A stretch of DNA of 64,000 nucleotides from Halanaerobium polyolivorans. GTDB lineage: Bacteria > Bacillota > Halanaerobiia > Halanaerobiales > Halanaerobiaceae. Positions 53,658 through 62,586 of the stretch are shown here, piece by piece (the first letter of the stretch is position 1; each line of letters opens with the position of its first letter). The stretch is from contig NZ_JAJFAT010000014.1 in assembly GCF_020711195.1 (NCBI RefSeq), forward strand, positions 1-64,000, read 5' to 3'. The position numbers were made by a program, and so were the translations under genes. A model generated the notes under the pieces. That model did no database searches. It saw nothing but the letters and a program-made list of their open reading frames with translations, and was not told where the DNA came from.

Positions 53658-53939
53658 ATGGTAGATGCAGAAGTAGTCAGAAATAAGCTTGAACACCTGG
53701 AAGAATATATCAATGATCTTGAGGAATACCAGGATTTAAACCTTGAAAAATTGAGTGGAGATAAAGTGCTATTTCGTTATTTAGAAAGAACAATTCATTT
53801 AGCAGTAGAGAGTGTCCTGGATATTGGCAGCCATATTATAAGTGATAGAGTGAAAGTCTGCTCGCAAACCTCGTGGGCTTGCCCCGAGGAGGGTCAATTA
53901 AAAGCAATTTTCAGGTGGTATAGGGAATATATTGAATAG
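53658..53939 (+). pseudogene. hepT: Truncated hepT-like toxin gene
   Basis: The first 70 residues follow the DUF86 family (RNKLEHLEEYINDLEEYQ, ERTIHLAVESVLDIGSHIISD). After IISDR the text becomes unrelated (VKVCSQTSWACPEEG...) and stops at 93 residues. The GMAGFRNxLVHxY segment, which holds the RNase site Rx4HxY, is absent here and in the 270 bases that follow. The break is at a GC-rich hairpin (53869-53889). The toxin is therefore inactive as an RNase. Confidence 0.8.
53869..53889. repeat. GC-rich hairpin at the hepT breakpoint
   Basis: CCTCGTGGGC (53869-53878) pairs with GCCCCGAGG (53881-53889) with one bulged T and a 2-base turn. Its GC content is far above the surroundings. It may be the scar or edge of an inserted element that replaced the end of hepT; no transposase is nearby. 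The 273 bases after this gene contain no other recognisable feature. Confidence 0.5.
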
Positions 53940-54212
53940 AAGTGTAGACCGGTTTCATCATTTTTTTTCATTTTATAATGATTTAATGATATAATTTATT
54001 TAGATAATTAATGAATGGATTGTTTGACCTGACAGATATGAGGGTATTCTCAGAATATTTTTTGCTAATAATTGCAAAATCATTTGGCTTTTATGCAGGA
54101 AACTCTTTAGCTATCCTTAATATATTATATAGATGTTTAATTTATGAACAAAAATAAGACGATATTCGACATGCTAATTATTTGACCTATAAATTTAAGG
54201 TGATTAATAAAA

Positions 54213-54725
54213 ATGGAAAAAAAAATTACAGATATTCTGGAGATATTAGATAAAGAGGACAGCCCTTCTCAGAGAAAAATAGCTGAAGAAACTGGTTTTT
54301 CACTGGGATTGGTAAATATTTTGATTAAAAAAGCTGTTAAAAAAGGTTTGCTTAAAATAGAAAAACTTAATTCTAGAAATATCAAATATATAATAACTCC
54401 AGAAGGAATAAAAGAGAAAACTAAAAAAACTATCAATTATCTCAGCAGATCATATAAGGCTATACAGCAGTTAAAGGCCTTGATTGAAGAGCTTGCCTTA
54501 AAAGATAAGAAAGAGGGTAAAAAGATTTTTTTGTTAAAAGAGGATGATGAAATTTTTAAATTAACCCAAAAAAGTCTCTTAGATTTAAATGTTGATTTTG
54601 AAGTAGTAAATAAATCTGAGATAGTTAATAAAGTTGGAAAAAAGCAGAGTGTTCTTTATCACTGGAATCCAGATTTAGATTTAGAACAAAGCAATTTAGA
54701 ATTGGTTAATATATTTAGATATTAA
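54213..54725 (+). CDS. Winged-helix transcriptional regulator (MarR-like)
   Basis: 170 residues. Residues about 5-70 form a winged helix: ILEILDKEDSPSQRKIAEETGFSLGLVNILIKKAVKKGLLKIEKLNSRNIKYIITPEGI. The C-terminal part is helical then alpha/beta (KKIFLLKEDDEIFKLTQKSLLDLNVDFEVVNKSEI), possibly a small sensory domain. Regulators of this kind often stand at the head of surface-polysaccharide operons in Firmicutes and related anaerobes, which is its likely role here. It has its own AAGGTG ribosome site. Confidence 0.8.
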   Translation: MEKKITDILEILDKEDSPSQRKIAEETGFSLGLVNILIKKAVKKGLLKIEKLNSRNIKYIITPEGIKEKTKKTINYLSRSYKAIQQLKALIEELALKDKKEGKKIFLLKEDDEIFKLTQKSLLDLNVDFEVVNKSEIVNKVGKKQSVLYHWNPDLDLEQSNLELVNIFRY

Positions 54726-54835
54726 CTAAAAAATAATTATTATAAAAAAGCAGGATTTACCTTGTTTTTGTAGTATGAAATTAAATAGAGATGTTTAAAA
54801 ATTGAACAATAAATATGACAATCAATACATATATT

Positions 54836-54860
54836 GCTAATGACATCGAATGTCATTAGC
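54836..54860. promoter_or_regulatory. Perfect palindrome between regulator and recombinase genes
   Basis: Arms GCTAATGACA (54836-54845) and TGTCATTAGC (54851-54860), 5-base centre TCGAA. No T-run follows, so a protein binding site (for the wHTH regulator or as recombinase site) is more likely than a terminator. It lies about 150 bases before the recombinase gene, within a 286-base gap that otherwise shows only AT-rich promoter-like sequence. Confidence 0.45.
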
Positions 54861-55011
54861 TTAGAAGTGCTATACCTATAAAATAATCTCCATTAATTGA
54901 AAAATATTGGTAATAATACTTATAATTCCAATTAATTAATGGTATAATATAGTTAAGAAATTAATTATTTACATGTGAAATTAAAATTCTTAGCTTTAAA
55001 AGGAGATTATT

Positions 55012-55557
55012 ATGAATAAGGTAGAGCCGATAAGAGATAAAAATAAAATTCTCCAAATCAAAAAGATCCTACTCAAGAAAAGCTTTAGAAATTATATGCT
55101 TTTTGTTGTTGGTATTAATACTGGTTTAAGAATTGGTGATTTGCTTAAACTGAAGGTTAAGGATGTTAGAAATCAAAGTCATATTATTATTAAGGAACAA
55201 AAAACTTCTAAAAACAAACAGTTTTTAATAAATTCTAATCTTCGCTTAGAATTAAGTAAATATTATAAAGATATGCAGGGTCATGAATACTTATTTCAAA
55301 GCAGAATTGGTAACAATAAAGCTTTATCTAGATTTCAGGCATATAGGATTTTAAGTGAAGCCGGTAAAGAAGCAGGTTTAGATAGGATTGCTTGCCATTC
55401 AACTCGTAAGACATTTGGATATTTCCATTATAAGAAGTATAAAGATGTAGCTCTTTTGCAGAAACTTTTTAATCATTCTTCACCAGCAATTACATTAGAT
55501 TATATTGGCATAACTCAAGATATTATTGACGATTCTATAGAAGATTTTACTTTATAA
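55012..55557 (+). CDS. Catalytic-domain-only tyrosine recombinase
   Basis: 181 residues. All catalytic residues are present in order: Arg in NTGLRIGDLL (about 44), Lys in KEQKTSKNK, HSTRK (His and Arg), His in LFNHSSPAITLDYIG, and the Tyr in the same segment. The N-terminal arm-binding/core-binding domains of XerC/D and integrases are absent. Such minimal recombinases can invert or integrate DNA. None of the usual phage neighbours is present; it lies inside a polysaccharide locus, where recombinases sometimes flip promoters. No inverted pair of sites bracketing a promoter was found by eye. Confidence 0.85.
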   Translation: MNKVEPIRDKNKILQIKKILLKKSFRNYMLFVVGINTGLRIGDLLKLKVKDVRNQSHIIIKEQKTSKNKQFLINSNLRLELSKYYKDMQGHEYLFQSRIGNNKALSRFQAYRILSEAGKEAGLDRIACHSTRKTFGYFHYKKYKDVALLQKLFNHSSPAITLDYIGITQDIIDDSIEDFTL

Positions 55558-55753
55558 TCTTGGAAGCGGTTTCAGATGATATTGCATCTACTTAGATATT
55601 ATTTTTGCAATATATTCTTTTTTACATGCAAATTGAAAATATAATAACATGAGTCATATACTTATAAAACTATTTATATATATTGATCTGCAACATATTG
55701 GACATTATGTTGAATAGGTTAAGAGAAATGAAAATATAGATATAGAATATAAG

Positions 55754-55809
55754 AGTTTTTTGTATATGAACTTAAGGGATTGAGTTTATATGTAAAAAAC
55801 TATTTTTTT
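55754..55809 (+). terminator. Strong terminator or attenuator in the 357-base leader of the ABC gene
   Basis: An 18-base-pair stem with several G-T pairs (55754-55771 with 55784-55801) and a 12-base loop, followed by a T7 tract. It lies 200 bases after the recombinase stop and 105 bases before the ABC gene, so it may end a short leader RNA or act as an attenuator for the downstream polysaccharide genes. No other clear element is seen in this gap. Confidence 0.75.
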
Positions 55810-55914
55810 ATGTTTGGGGAATTTAGATGAATTGTCATTATTATAATAGAGATGCTCTTTTACTTTAAAAAAGTTTTAAATTATTTCAATTATAAACTGG
55901 GGGAAGTAATATAG

Positions 55915-57717
55915 ATGATCACTTCGTTAAAAAAACTATGGGATTTATTTAATAAAAAAGAACGTCTGCAGATCTTTGGGCTTTTACTTGCTGTTTTAGC
56001 AATGGCCTTTGCTCAGGTTATTGGAGTAGCATCTGTAATGCCTTTTATGGATCTAGTTATGAATCCGGAGATGGTAGAAAGTAATAATCTACTTAATACT
56101 TTATATAATTATTTTGCCTTTGAATCGATTAATTCTTTTACTATTTTTATAGGGATTGCAATGTTTTTAGTTATAGTCTTATCTAATGCTATTTCTACCT
56201 TTGCAATTTGGCTTAAGATGAAGTTCGTTTGGAAAAACAATCATCATCTCTCCATGCGGCTGCTCAAACAATATCTTGCCAAACCATATGCCTACTTTTT
56301 AGTTAATAACTCTTCTGATCTAGGTAAAAATGTTCTCCAGGAGATTCAAACATTAACAACCCAATATTTAATTCAATTATTAAATTTAATTATTTATGGT
56401 TTAGTAGCTATAGCAATAATAGTAATGCTCTTTTTTAGCAATTTTACAATTACAATAGCTGCAATATTGCTTTTAGGTGGTGGCTATGGAGCAATCTATT
56501 ATTTCACTAGAAAAAAAATGAAAAAAGCTGGAGAAAAAAGATTAGAAGCCAATAAATTTCGCTATAAAACAGCTAATGAAGCTTTTAATAGTATTAAACA
56601 GATTAAAGTTAGAAGCAAAGAAGATGTATTTTTAAATAGATTTGCAGTCCATTCACTTAATAATGCTGATTATAGAGCCTGGTATTCTATTATCTCACAG
56701 CTGCCTCGCTATATTTTAGAAGCAGTTGCTTTTGGTGGGATAGTATTACTGGTGCTCTTTTTAATTGTATCTGGGGAAGAAGCAAGTCAGGTAGTTCCTA
56801 TTGTCAGTCTTTTTGCTTTTGCTGGTTATCGTTTAATGCCTGCTCTGCAGAGAATTTTTAAAGCAGCAAGCTCCTTGAATTTTAATACAGCTATCTTAGA
56901 TAGAATCCATGAAGATATTTTTGAAACAGGTAAATTTGCTTCTTCAGCCTGGCCTGATAAAACTCCAGAAGCTTTAGATTTTAAAGATAAGATTGAATTA
57001 AAAAATCTCAGCTTCAGTTATCCTAATGATAAAGAATCTGTTTTAAAAAATGTTAACCTGGAAATAAGCAAAGACCAGGAGATAGGACTTGCAGGAGCAA
57101 CAGGGGCAGGTAAATCTACTCTGGTTAATGTTATCTTAGGTTTATTAAGACCAGAAGAAGGTAAAATGCTGGTTGATGGAGTAGAATTAACAGATGATAA
57201 TATTAGAAACTGGCAGCAAAATATAGGTTATGTGCCTCAGGATATTTATCTCTGTGATGATACAATTTTAAGTAATATTGCTTTTGGAGTTCCAGAAGAT
57301 CAAATAGATTTAAAAGCTGTTAAAAAAGCAACAAAAATAGCTAATATAGATCATTTTATAGAAAATGAATTAGAAAAAGGTTATCAAACTATAGTTGGAG
57401 AAAGAGGAGTAAGGGTTAGTGGTGGACAGAGACAACGGCTAGGTTTAGCTAGAGCTTTATACCATGATCCTGAAGTATTAGTTCTAGATGAAGCTACAAG
57501 TTCATTAGATAATAAAACTCAAAAATCGGTAATGGAAGCTATTAATAATATAGCTAAAGTTAAGACTATGATTATTATTGCTCATAGATTAAGTACAGTT
57601 AAAGACTGTGATCTTATCTATATGTTAGAACAGGGAGAGATTATTGACTTTGGAGCTTATGAAGAATTAGCAAACAGTAATGTGAAGTTTAGGAAACTGG
57701 CTAATTTGAGTGGGTAA
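55915..57717 (+). CDS. ABC transporter with fused permease and ATPase (flippase type, MsbA/PglK-like)
   Basis: 600 residues. Six membrane helices (about 18-300) are followed by an ATPase domain (about 355-600) with Walker A GATGAGKST, Q-loop IGYVPQDIYL, signature VSGGQRQRLGLARAL, Walker B VLVLDEATSSLD and switch His IIIAHRLS. It works as a homodimer. In a polysaccharide locus it most likely flips a lipid-linked glycan or lipid, as PglK and MsbA do. It is the first gene of a run of tightly spaced genes reaching to the end of the window. Confidence 0.9.
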   Translation: MITSLKKLWDLFNKKERLQIFGLLLAVLAMAFAQVIGVASVMPFMDLVMNPEMVESNNLLNTLYNYFAFESINSFTIFIGIAMFLVIVLSNAISTFAIWLKMKFVWKNNHHLSMRLLKQYLAKPYAYFLVNNSSDLGKNVLQEIQTLTTQYLIQLLNLIIYGLVAIAIIVMLFFSNFTITIAAILLLGGGYGAIYYFTRKKMKKAGEKRLEANKFRYKTANEAFNSIKQIKVRSKEDVFLNRFAVHSLNNADYRAWYSIISQLPRYILEAVAFGGIVLLVLFLIVSGEEASQVVPIVSLFAFAGYRLMPALQRIFKAASSLNFNTAILDRIHEDIFETGKFASSAWPDKTPEALDFKDKIELKNLSFSYPNDKESVLKNVNLEISKDQEIGLAGATGAGKSTLVNVILGLLRPEEGKMLVDGVELTDDNIRNWQQNIGYVPQDIYLCDDTILSNIAFGVPEDQIDLKAVKKATKIANIDHFIENELEKGYQTIVGERGVRVSGGQRQRLGLARALYHDPEVLVLDEATSSLDNKTQKSVMEAINNIAKVKTMIIIAHRLSTVKDCDLIYMLEQGEIIDFGAYEELANSNVKFRKLANLSG

Positions 57718-57740
57718 ATTAAAAACAGGAGATTATAGTT

Positions 57741-59004
57741 ATGTTAAAAATAATGATTTTTTTTGCTTTTTGTATATTAATTTTTAATATTTCAGAATAT
57801 ATATCTAGTCGTTTATTATTAAAATTGAATAAACGTATGATTACCCCTAAAGAATTCCCTGAAATATTAAATAAAGACATTAAAAAGTTTACTAGTTTTG
57901 ATTCACATTTAGGTTGGGAACCTCAACCTAATACTGTTAAAAAAGATACTGGACATCAGACTCCTGATGATCCTGATTCAGATAAGGTTACATATACTAT
58001 AGATGATAAAGGTAGTAGGCTGAATACATATATTTCCAGGGGGGAGATATAAGGTTAGTACTTTTGGTGATTCATTTTGCTTTTGTAGAGAAGTGAATGA
58101 TGAAGAAACATTTCAATATTATCTATCAAAAGAATTAAATGTACATGTTAATAATTACGGTGTAGGCAATTATGGATTGGATCAAGGCATTTTAAGGATG
58201 AAAAGGAGATTTGAAAACGATAAATCTAAATACTCTATAATGGCTGTAACATATGCTTCAGTAGCAAGGATATTAAGTGTATGGAAGCATTATCATGAAT
58301 TTGGGAATACTTTTGCTGTGAAACCGAGATTTATTTTAGATGAAAACAATGAAATAAAATTAATTGAGTCTCCAGTAGAAAAAAGAGAAGATCTACTGAA
58401 CTTGGAAGAGTTCAAAGATTTTTTTCATCAGTATGATTATCATTATGAGAACTGGTTTTTGAAGCATCAAATTAATTGGGGACAATATAGTTATAACTTA
58501 TTTAAAAAACCAATCATTTTAAAATCAGTAATTTGGATTTTATTGAATAAACTAGAGAGAAAATTAGATTTTGAAATTCCAGTAATTAATTGCAAGGAAA
58601 ATTATAATAAAGTTGGGAAAAAGAGAAGAAAGATTAAGTATAAGGAATTGGTTGAATATCATAAATCATTATTTCTAAAATTCGAAGAATTATTTATTAA
58701 ATTAATTGGAGAGTTTGTTAAATTTTCAAAGAATAACAATGCTGTACCAATTTTTCTTCCTTTAAAACAAAGAAGGTATTTGGAATATGAATTTGAAAAT
58801 GGCTCTATTTTTGAAAGAATAGGTAATAAATTAAAAGAAAAATATCCTGATTTAATCATCTGTAATGTTAGCGAAAAATTACATAATAAAGTTGAAAATG
58901 TTAATGAATTATATGTTGGAGGTCATGGTCATTATTCACCAAAAGCAAATCAGATGATAGCAGATAGTTTGTCTAATATAATTAAAGACTTAGATTGTGA
59001 ATAA
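57741..59004 (+). pseudogene. SGNH/GDSL-type acyltransferase or hydrolase, split by a frameshift in a G6 tract
   Basis: The first frame (57741-58052) gives an N-terminal membrane anchor (about 3-20) and the segment up to YISRGEI, then stops. The second frame continues without a gap in similarity from RYKVSTFGDSFCFC, with the SGNH block I Ser in GDSF; block II is seen as GVGNYGLDQG and block V, with catalytic His, as GHGHYSPKAN near the end. Removing one G from the run of six at 58039-58044 restores a single frame of about 420 codons. It would modify a surface glycan, probably by O-acylation or its removal. The lesion may be phase variation, a true mutation or a sequencing error. Confidence 0.8.
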
Positions 59005-59036
59005 AGTTAGAAATTGATTTTAAATGAGGTGGAAAA

Positions 59037-61934
59037 GTGATATCAAAAATATCATACAGTTTTGTTATAGCAGATTTATTACATTATGGCCATGTTCGGT
59101 TATTAAAAAAGGCAAAGGAAGAAGCAGACTATCATATATGCGGTTTGATATCTGATGAGGCCTGTCATAAATGGCAGGGGGTTAATGTCTCAAATTATGA
59201 AGAAAGAAAAAAGGTGCTTGAGAGTCTGGATTGTATAGATGAAGTTATCAAACAGGATACTATGGATCCTACGAGCAATTTAAAATTAATACATAATAAC
59301 TTTCCAAAAGCAGAGCTTATAATTGTACATGGTGATGATTGGCGAGCTATTCCAGGTAAAGAGTATGTTGAAAAAATTGGTGGAAGGGTGGTTCAGCCAG
59401 AATATTATAGCAGGTTATCAAGAGATAAGATTATTGATAAATTTAGAGATGATAGCTATATTGAAGGTTTTGACCATGAATATTATAATGAACACTTTGT
59501 GATTGGCAAGATAGATCATTTTAAAGAAAATGGAGATAATAACTTAATATCAACAAAAGCAAATACTTTAAAGAATTTTAAATATATTCTTGAAAACTCA
59601 TATATAGAGCCAATGTATGTATTTAATGTGGATGAATATAATAATAACAAAGAAAAAATATTAAAAGAAATAAATAATAAGTTTAATAATAAAATTGTTG
59701 TTAGAAGTTCTTCTTTTCAGGAAGATAATATGACAGAATCTAAAGCTGGATATTTTGAAAGTGTTATTGATGTAGATTCCAATAATCAAGATAAGATAAA
59801 TAATGCTGTTAATAGAGTTATTGATTCTTTTAAGCATGAAGATAATGGTAATGATCAGATTCTGGTTCAAAGACAGACTGATAAGATTAAAAAAAGTGGT
59901 GTTATCTTTACAAGGAATATTAAAGATAATACTCCATATTATTATATTAATTATGATGATGAGAGTAGTAGGACAGATTCTGTAACTGATGGTTCTGTAG
60001 GAAAAGCAGTCTGGTTTTATAGAGATCTTGAGCTATGTGAATATCCAGATGAATGGAAAAGTGTTATTAAGGCTGTAAAAGAGATAGAAGAAAAGATACC
60101 AAATATGGTACTGGATATTGAGTTTGCTGAGAAAAATGATGGTACAATCGTTATCTTTCAGATAAGACCATTGGCTGCAAATGTTAAATTTAAAAAGGAT
60201 ATTAATGATGAAAAATTTACTGATCTATTAGAAAAGAATATTAATAAATATAATTCATGTAATTATAACTTATATGATAATAATAGAATATTAAGCGATA
60301 TGGCTTTCTGGAATCCAGCAGAGATAATTGGTGATAATCCAGCAAAATTGGATTATTCATTATATAACTATATAATAACATCCAGGTCATGGAATGATGG
60401 ACTAACTCCACTGGGGTATAGTAAGTTGTCTGAAGAGATAATGGAACGGTATGGGAATAAACCATATATAAATGTCGATTATTCGTTTTATGCTCTTACA
60501 CCAGAAAATATTAATGAACAAATTAAAGAAAAACTAATGGATTATTATATAGAACAACTAATGGATGATTTTACTTGCCATGATAAGATTGAATTTGAAA
60601 TCTCATTTAATTGCTTTAATTGTTCTACAAAAAAAGATTTACAGCCATTAGAGAGTGAAGGGTTTAATAAAGAAGAGATTAAAGAAATTGAAGGTTCTCT
60701 AAGAGAAATAACTATAAATAGTATAAAAGATTATCGAAATATATTAGAGAAAGATTTAAATAGTTTAGATATTTTAAATGAAAAAGTAGAGGGAATAAAG
60801 AAAGAGATAGAAAACTTAGATGATCCAATAAAGGTAATTAATAAAGCAGTGACAATTCTGGATTATATAAATGAATATGGGACACCAGAATTTTCTAAAA
60901 TGGCTCGCCTGGCATTTATTTCAAATAGCCTTTGCAAGTCATTTGTGAGTGAAGGATATTTTAGTCAGGATGAAATAGATAAGTTTATGAATAGTATAAA
61001 TACAGTTGCAAGTGATTTTGAAAGAGATTTTAATTTACTGGCTGCTGGTAGCTTGAATGAAGATGAGTTCAAAGAAAAATATGGTCATTTAAGAGCAGGG
61101 ACATACGATATTCGTACAAGAACCTATAATGAGATGTCATTTAAAGAAGTGTCCAGTAATGCAGTTACTATAGAGTCATTAGAAACTAAAGATGCTGATT
61201 TAGACGATAGTAAAATCAAAGAAATATTATCTGACTTGAAGTTTGATAATATATCTGTGGAAGACTTTAAGTTCTTCTTGAAATCTTCTATTAAACAGAG
61301 AGAATATTTTAAATTTGAATTTACAAAGGCTTTAAGTTATGTTATTGAATTGTTTGCAAAAGCAGGTAATCATTTAGGTTTTAGCAGAGAAGAAATGAGT
61401 TATTTAGATATACCTGCAATAAAATCTGCCAAATTTTATTCTGATTTAAATGATGTAAAAGAATTCTGGTCAACAATAATAAAGAGTAATAAAGAAAAGC
61501 ATAAATTTAATTCTAAAATGATATTACCACCTGTATTATCATCAGAGAAAGATTTTAAAATCATTAATTCCTGGATATCAAGACCTAACTTTATTACAGA
61601 AAAGAAAGCCTTAGGAGAAGTAATTAATTTAGAAGAGATAGATGAAACTGATATCGATAATAAAATTGTGATGATCTCAAAGGCCGATCCTGGTTATGAC
61701 TGGATATTTACCAAAGATATTAAGGGGTTAATAACTAGATATGGTGGAGCGGCTTCTCATATGGCTATAAGGGCTGCAGAATTTGATATTCCAGCTGCAA
61801 TTGGTTGTGGTGAAAGGCTGTTTAATATGATAAATGAATGGGATAGAATAAAACTTGATTGTTGTGCAAAGAAAATAACCAACATTGGAGGTAGCCATGA
61901 AGAATCTCTTGATATCTCAAAGAGTACTGGTTAA
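59037..61934 (+). CDS. Cytidylyltransferase-glutamine kinase fusion (ATP-grasp, PEP-synthase-like), Cj1418-like
   Basis: 965 residues, three recognisable parts. Residues 1-140 are a TagD/glycerol-3-phosphate cytidylyltransferase-like domain with the HxGH motif in LLHYGHVRLLKKA and a VNVSNYEERK segment. Residues about 175-385 are an ATP-grasp domain of the PEP synthase type (VVRSSSFQEDNMTESKAGYFESV; FQIRPLA). Residues about 860-960 are the swivelling phosphohistidine domain, TRYGGAASHMAIRAAEFDIPAA, with His908. The ATP-grasp plus phosphohistidine layout is that of the C. jejuni Cj1418 L-glutamine kinase, which puts phosphate on the amide nitrogen of glutamine. The gene neighbours support this reading. 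Start is GTG after GAGGTGG. Substrate not proven. Confidence 0.75.
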   Translation: MISKISYSFVIADLLHYGHVRLLKKAKEEADYHICGLISDEACHKWQGVNVSNYEERKKVLESLDCIDEVIKQDTMDPTSNLKLIHNNFPKAELIIVHGDDWRAIPGKEYVEKIGGRVVQPEYYSRLSRDKIIDKFRDDSYIEGFDHEYYNEHFVIGKIDHFKENGDNNLISTKANTLKNFKYILENSYIEPMYVFNVDEYNNNKEKILKEINNKFNNKIVVRSSSFQEDNMTESKAGYFESVIDVDSNNQDKINNAVNRVIDSFKHEDNGNDQILVQRQTDKIKKSGVIFTRNIKDNTPYYYINYDDESSRTDSVTDGSVGKAVWFYRDLELCEYPDEWKSVIKAVKEIEEKIPNMVLDIEFAEKNDGTIVIFQIRPLAANVKFKKDINDEKFTDLLEKNINKYNSCNYNLYDNNRILSDMAFWNPAEIIGDNPAKLDYSLYNYIITSRSWNDGLTPLGYSKLSEEIMERYGNKPYINVDYSFYALTPENINEQIKEKLMDYYIEQLMDDFTCHDKIEFEISFNCFNCSTKKDLQPLESEGFNKEEIKEIEGSLREITINSIKDYRNILEKDLNSLDILNEKVEGIKKEIENLDDPIKVINKAVTILDYINEYGTPEFSKMARLAFISNSLCKSFVSEGYFSQDEIDKFMNSINTVASDFERDFNLLAAGSLNEDEFKEKYGHLRAGTYDIRTRTYNEMSFKEVSSNAVTIESLETKDADLDDSKIKEILSDLKFDNISVEDFKFFLKSSIKQREYFKFEFTKALSYVIELFAKAGNHLGFSREEMSYLDIPAIKSAKFYSDLNDVKEFWSTIIKSNKEKHKFNSKMILPPVLSSEKDFKIINSWISRPNFITEKKALGEVINLEEIDETDIDNKIVMISKADPGYDWIFTKDIKGLITRYGGAASHMAIRAAEFDIPAAIGCGERLFNMINEWDRIKLDCCAKKITNIGGSHEESLDISKSTG

Positions 61935-62586
61935 TAAACATGGTTTAAAAATTGATAGTTTGGAAAGAGAATACACTTTATATTTTAATAAACTTGGTTA
62001 TAATTTAATACCAATATCTAATTTTACTGATAAGTTAAATTTATTAAAGAATTCAATTGAAATTTCGGGGATTGTTTTATCTGGTGGGGGCAGTATTAAT
62101 CCAGAATATATGCTTGGAGATATCAATAAGGAAGAACCTGAATTTAATCAAGAACGAGAGTTTATTGAAAATAAATTGATTGAGATTGGGCTAGATTTAG
62201 ATATTCCGATACTTGGTATTTGTAGAGGAATGCAGCATTTAAATGGTTATTTTGGTGGCAAGATAGTTAAAAATTATGATTATAAAGGCAAAAGGATCCC
62301 TGGGGATGATCATTTTATAACTATAAAAAATTTAGATAAACTATGTTTTGATAAAGGTGTTACAGAACATAAAGTTAACCATTACCATAATGATGTTATT
62401 ACACTTGATATATTAGCTGATAATTTTGATGTATTTGCAGCTGATAAGGGTTTTAATACTGTTGAAGGTATAATTAATAATGAAGGCAATATAATGGGGT
62501 TAGAATGGCATCCAGAGCGTTTTGAAATAAGTAATGAATTGACTGATGAAATTATTATTGGATTTTTGGGAGGTAATAAAAATTAA
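61897..62586 (+). CDS. Class I glutamine amidotransferase-like hydrolase (C26 family), Cj1417-like
   Basis: 229 residues. The nucleophile is Cys109 in ILGICRGMQHLN, the His/Glu of the triad are His205 and Glu207 in EWHPERF, and the oxyanion region is VLSGGGSINPEY. In C. jejuni the homologous protein Cj1417 hydrolyses the gamma-glutamyl bond of CDP-glutamine, releasing cytidine diphosphoramidate. ATG 61897 follows GGAGG by 6 bases and overlaps the end of the kinase gene by 38 bases, indicating tight coupling. Confidence 0.78.
   Translation: MKNLLISQRVLVNKHGLKIDSLEREYTLYFNKLGYNLIPISNFTDKLNLLKNSIEISGIVLSGGGSINPEYMLGDINKEEPEFNQEREFIENKLIEIGLDLDIPILGICRGMQHLNGYFGGKIVKNYDYKGKRIPGDDHFITIKNLDKLCFDKGVTEHKVNHYHNDVITLDILADNFDVFAADKGFNTVEGIINNEGNIMGLEWHPERFEISNELTDEIIIGFLGGNKN

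Noticed and set aside
53860-53939. Left end of an IS200/IS605 element, suggested by the bulged-T hairpin
   Set aside because: There is no TnpA or TnpB gene nearby, the loop is only two bases, and no second end was found.
54836-54860. Terminator after the wHTH regulator gene
   Set aside because: The palindrome is followed by TTAGAAG, not a T-run, and lies 110 bases after the stop codon.
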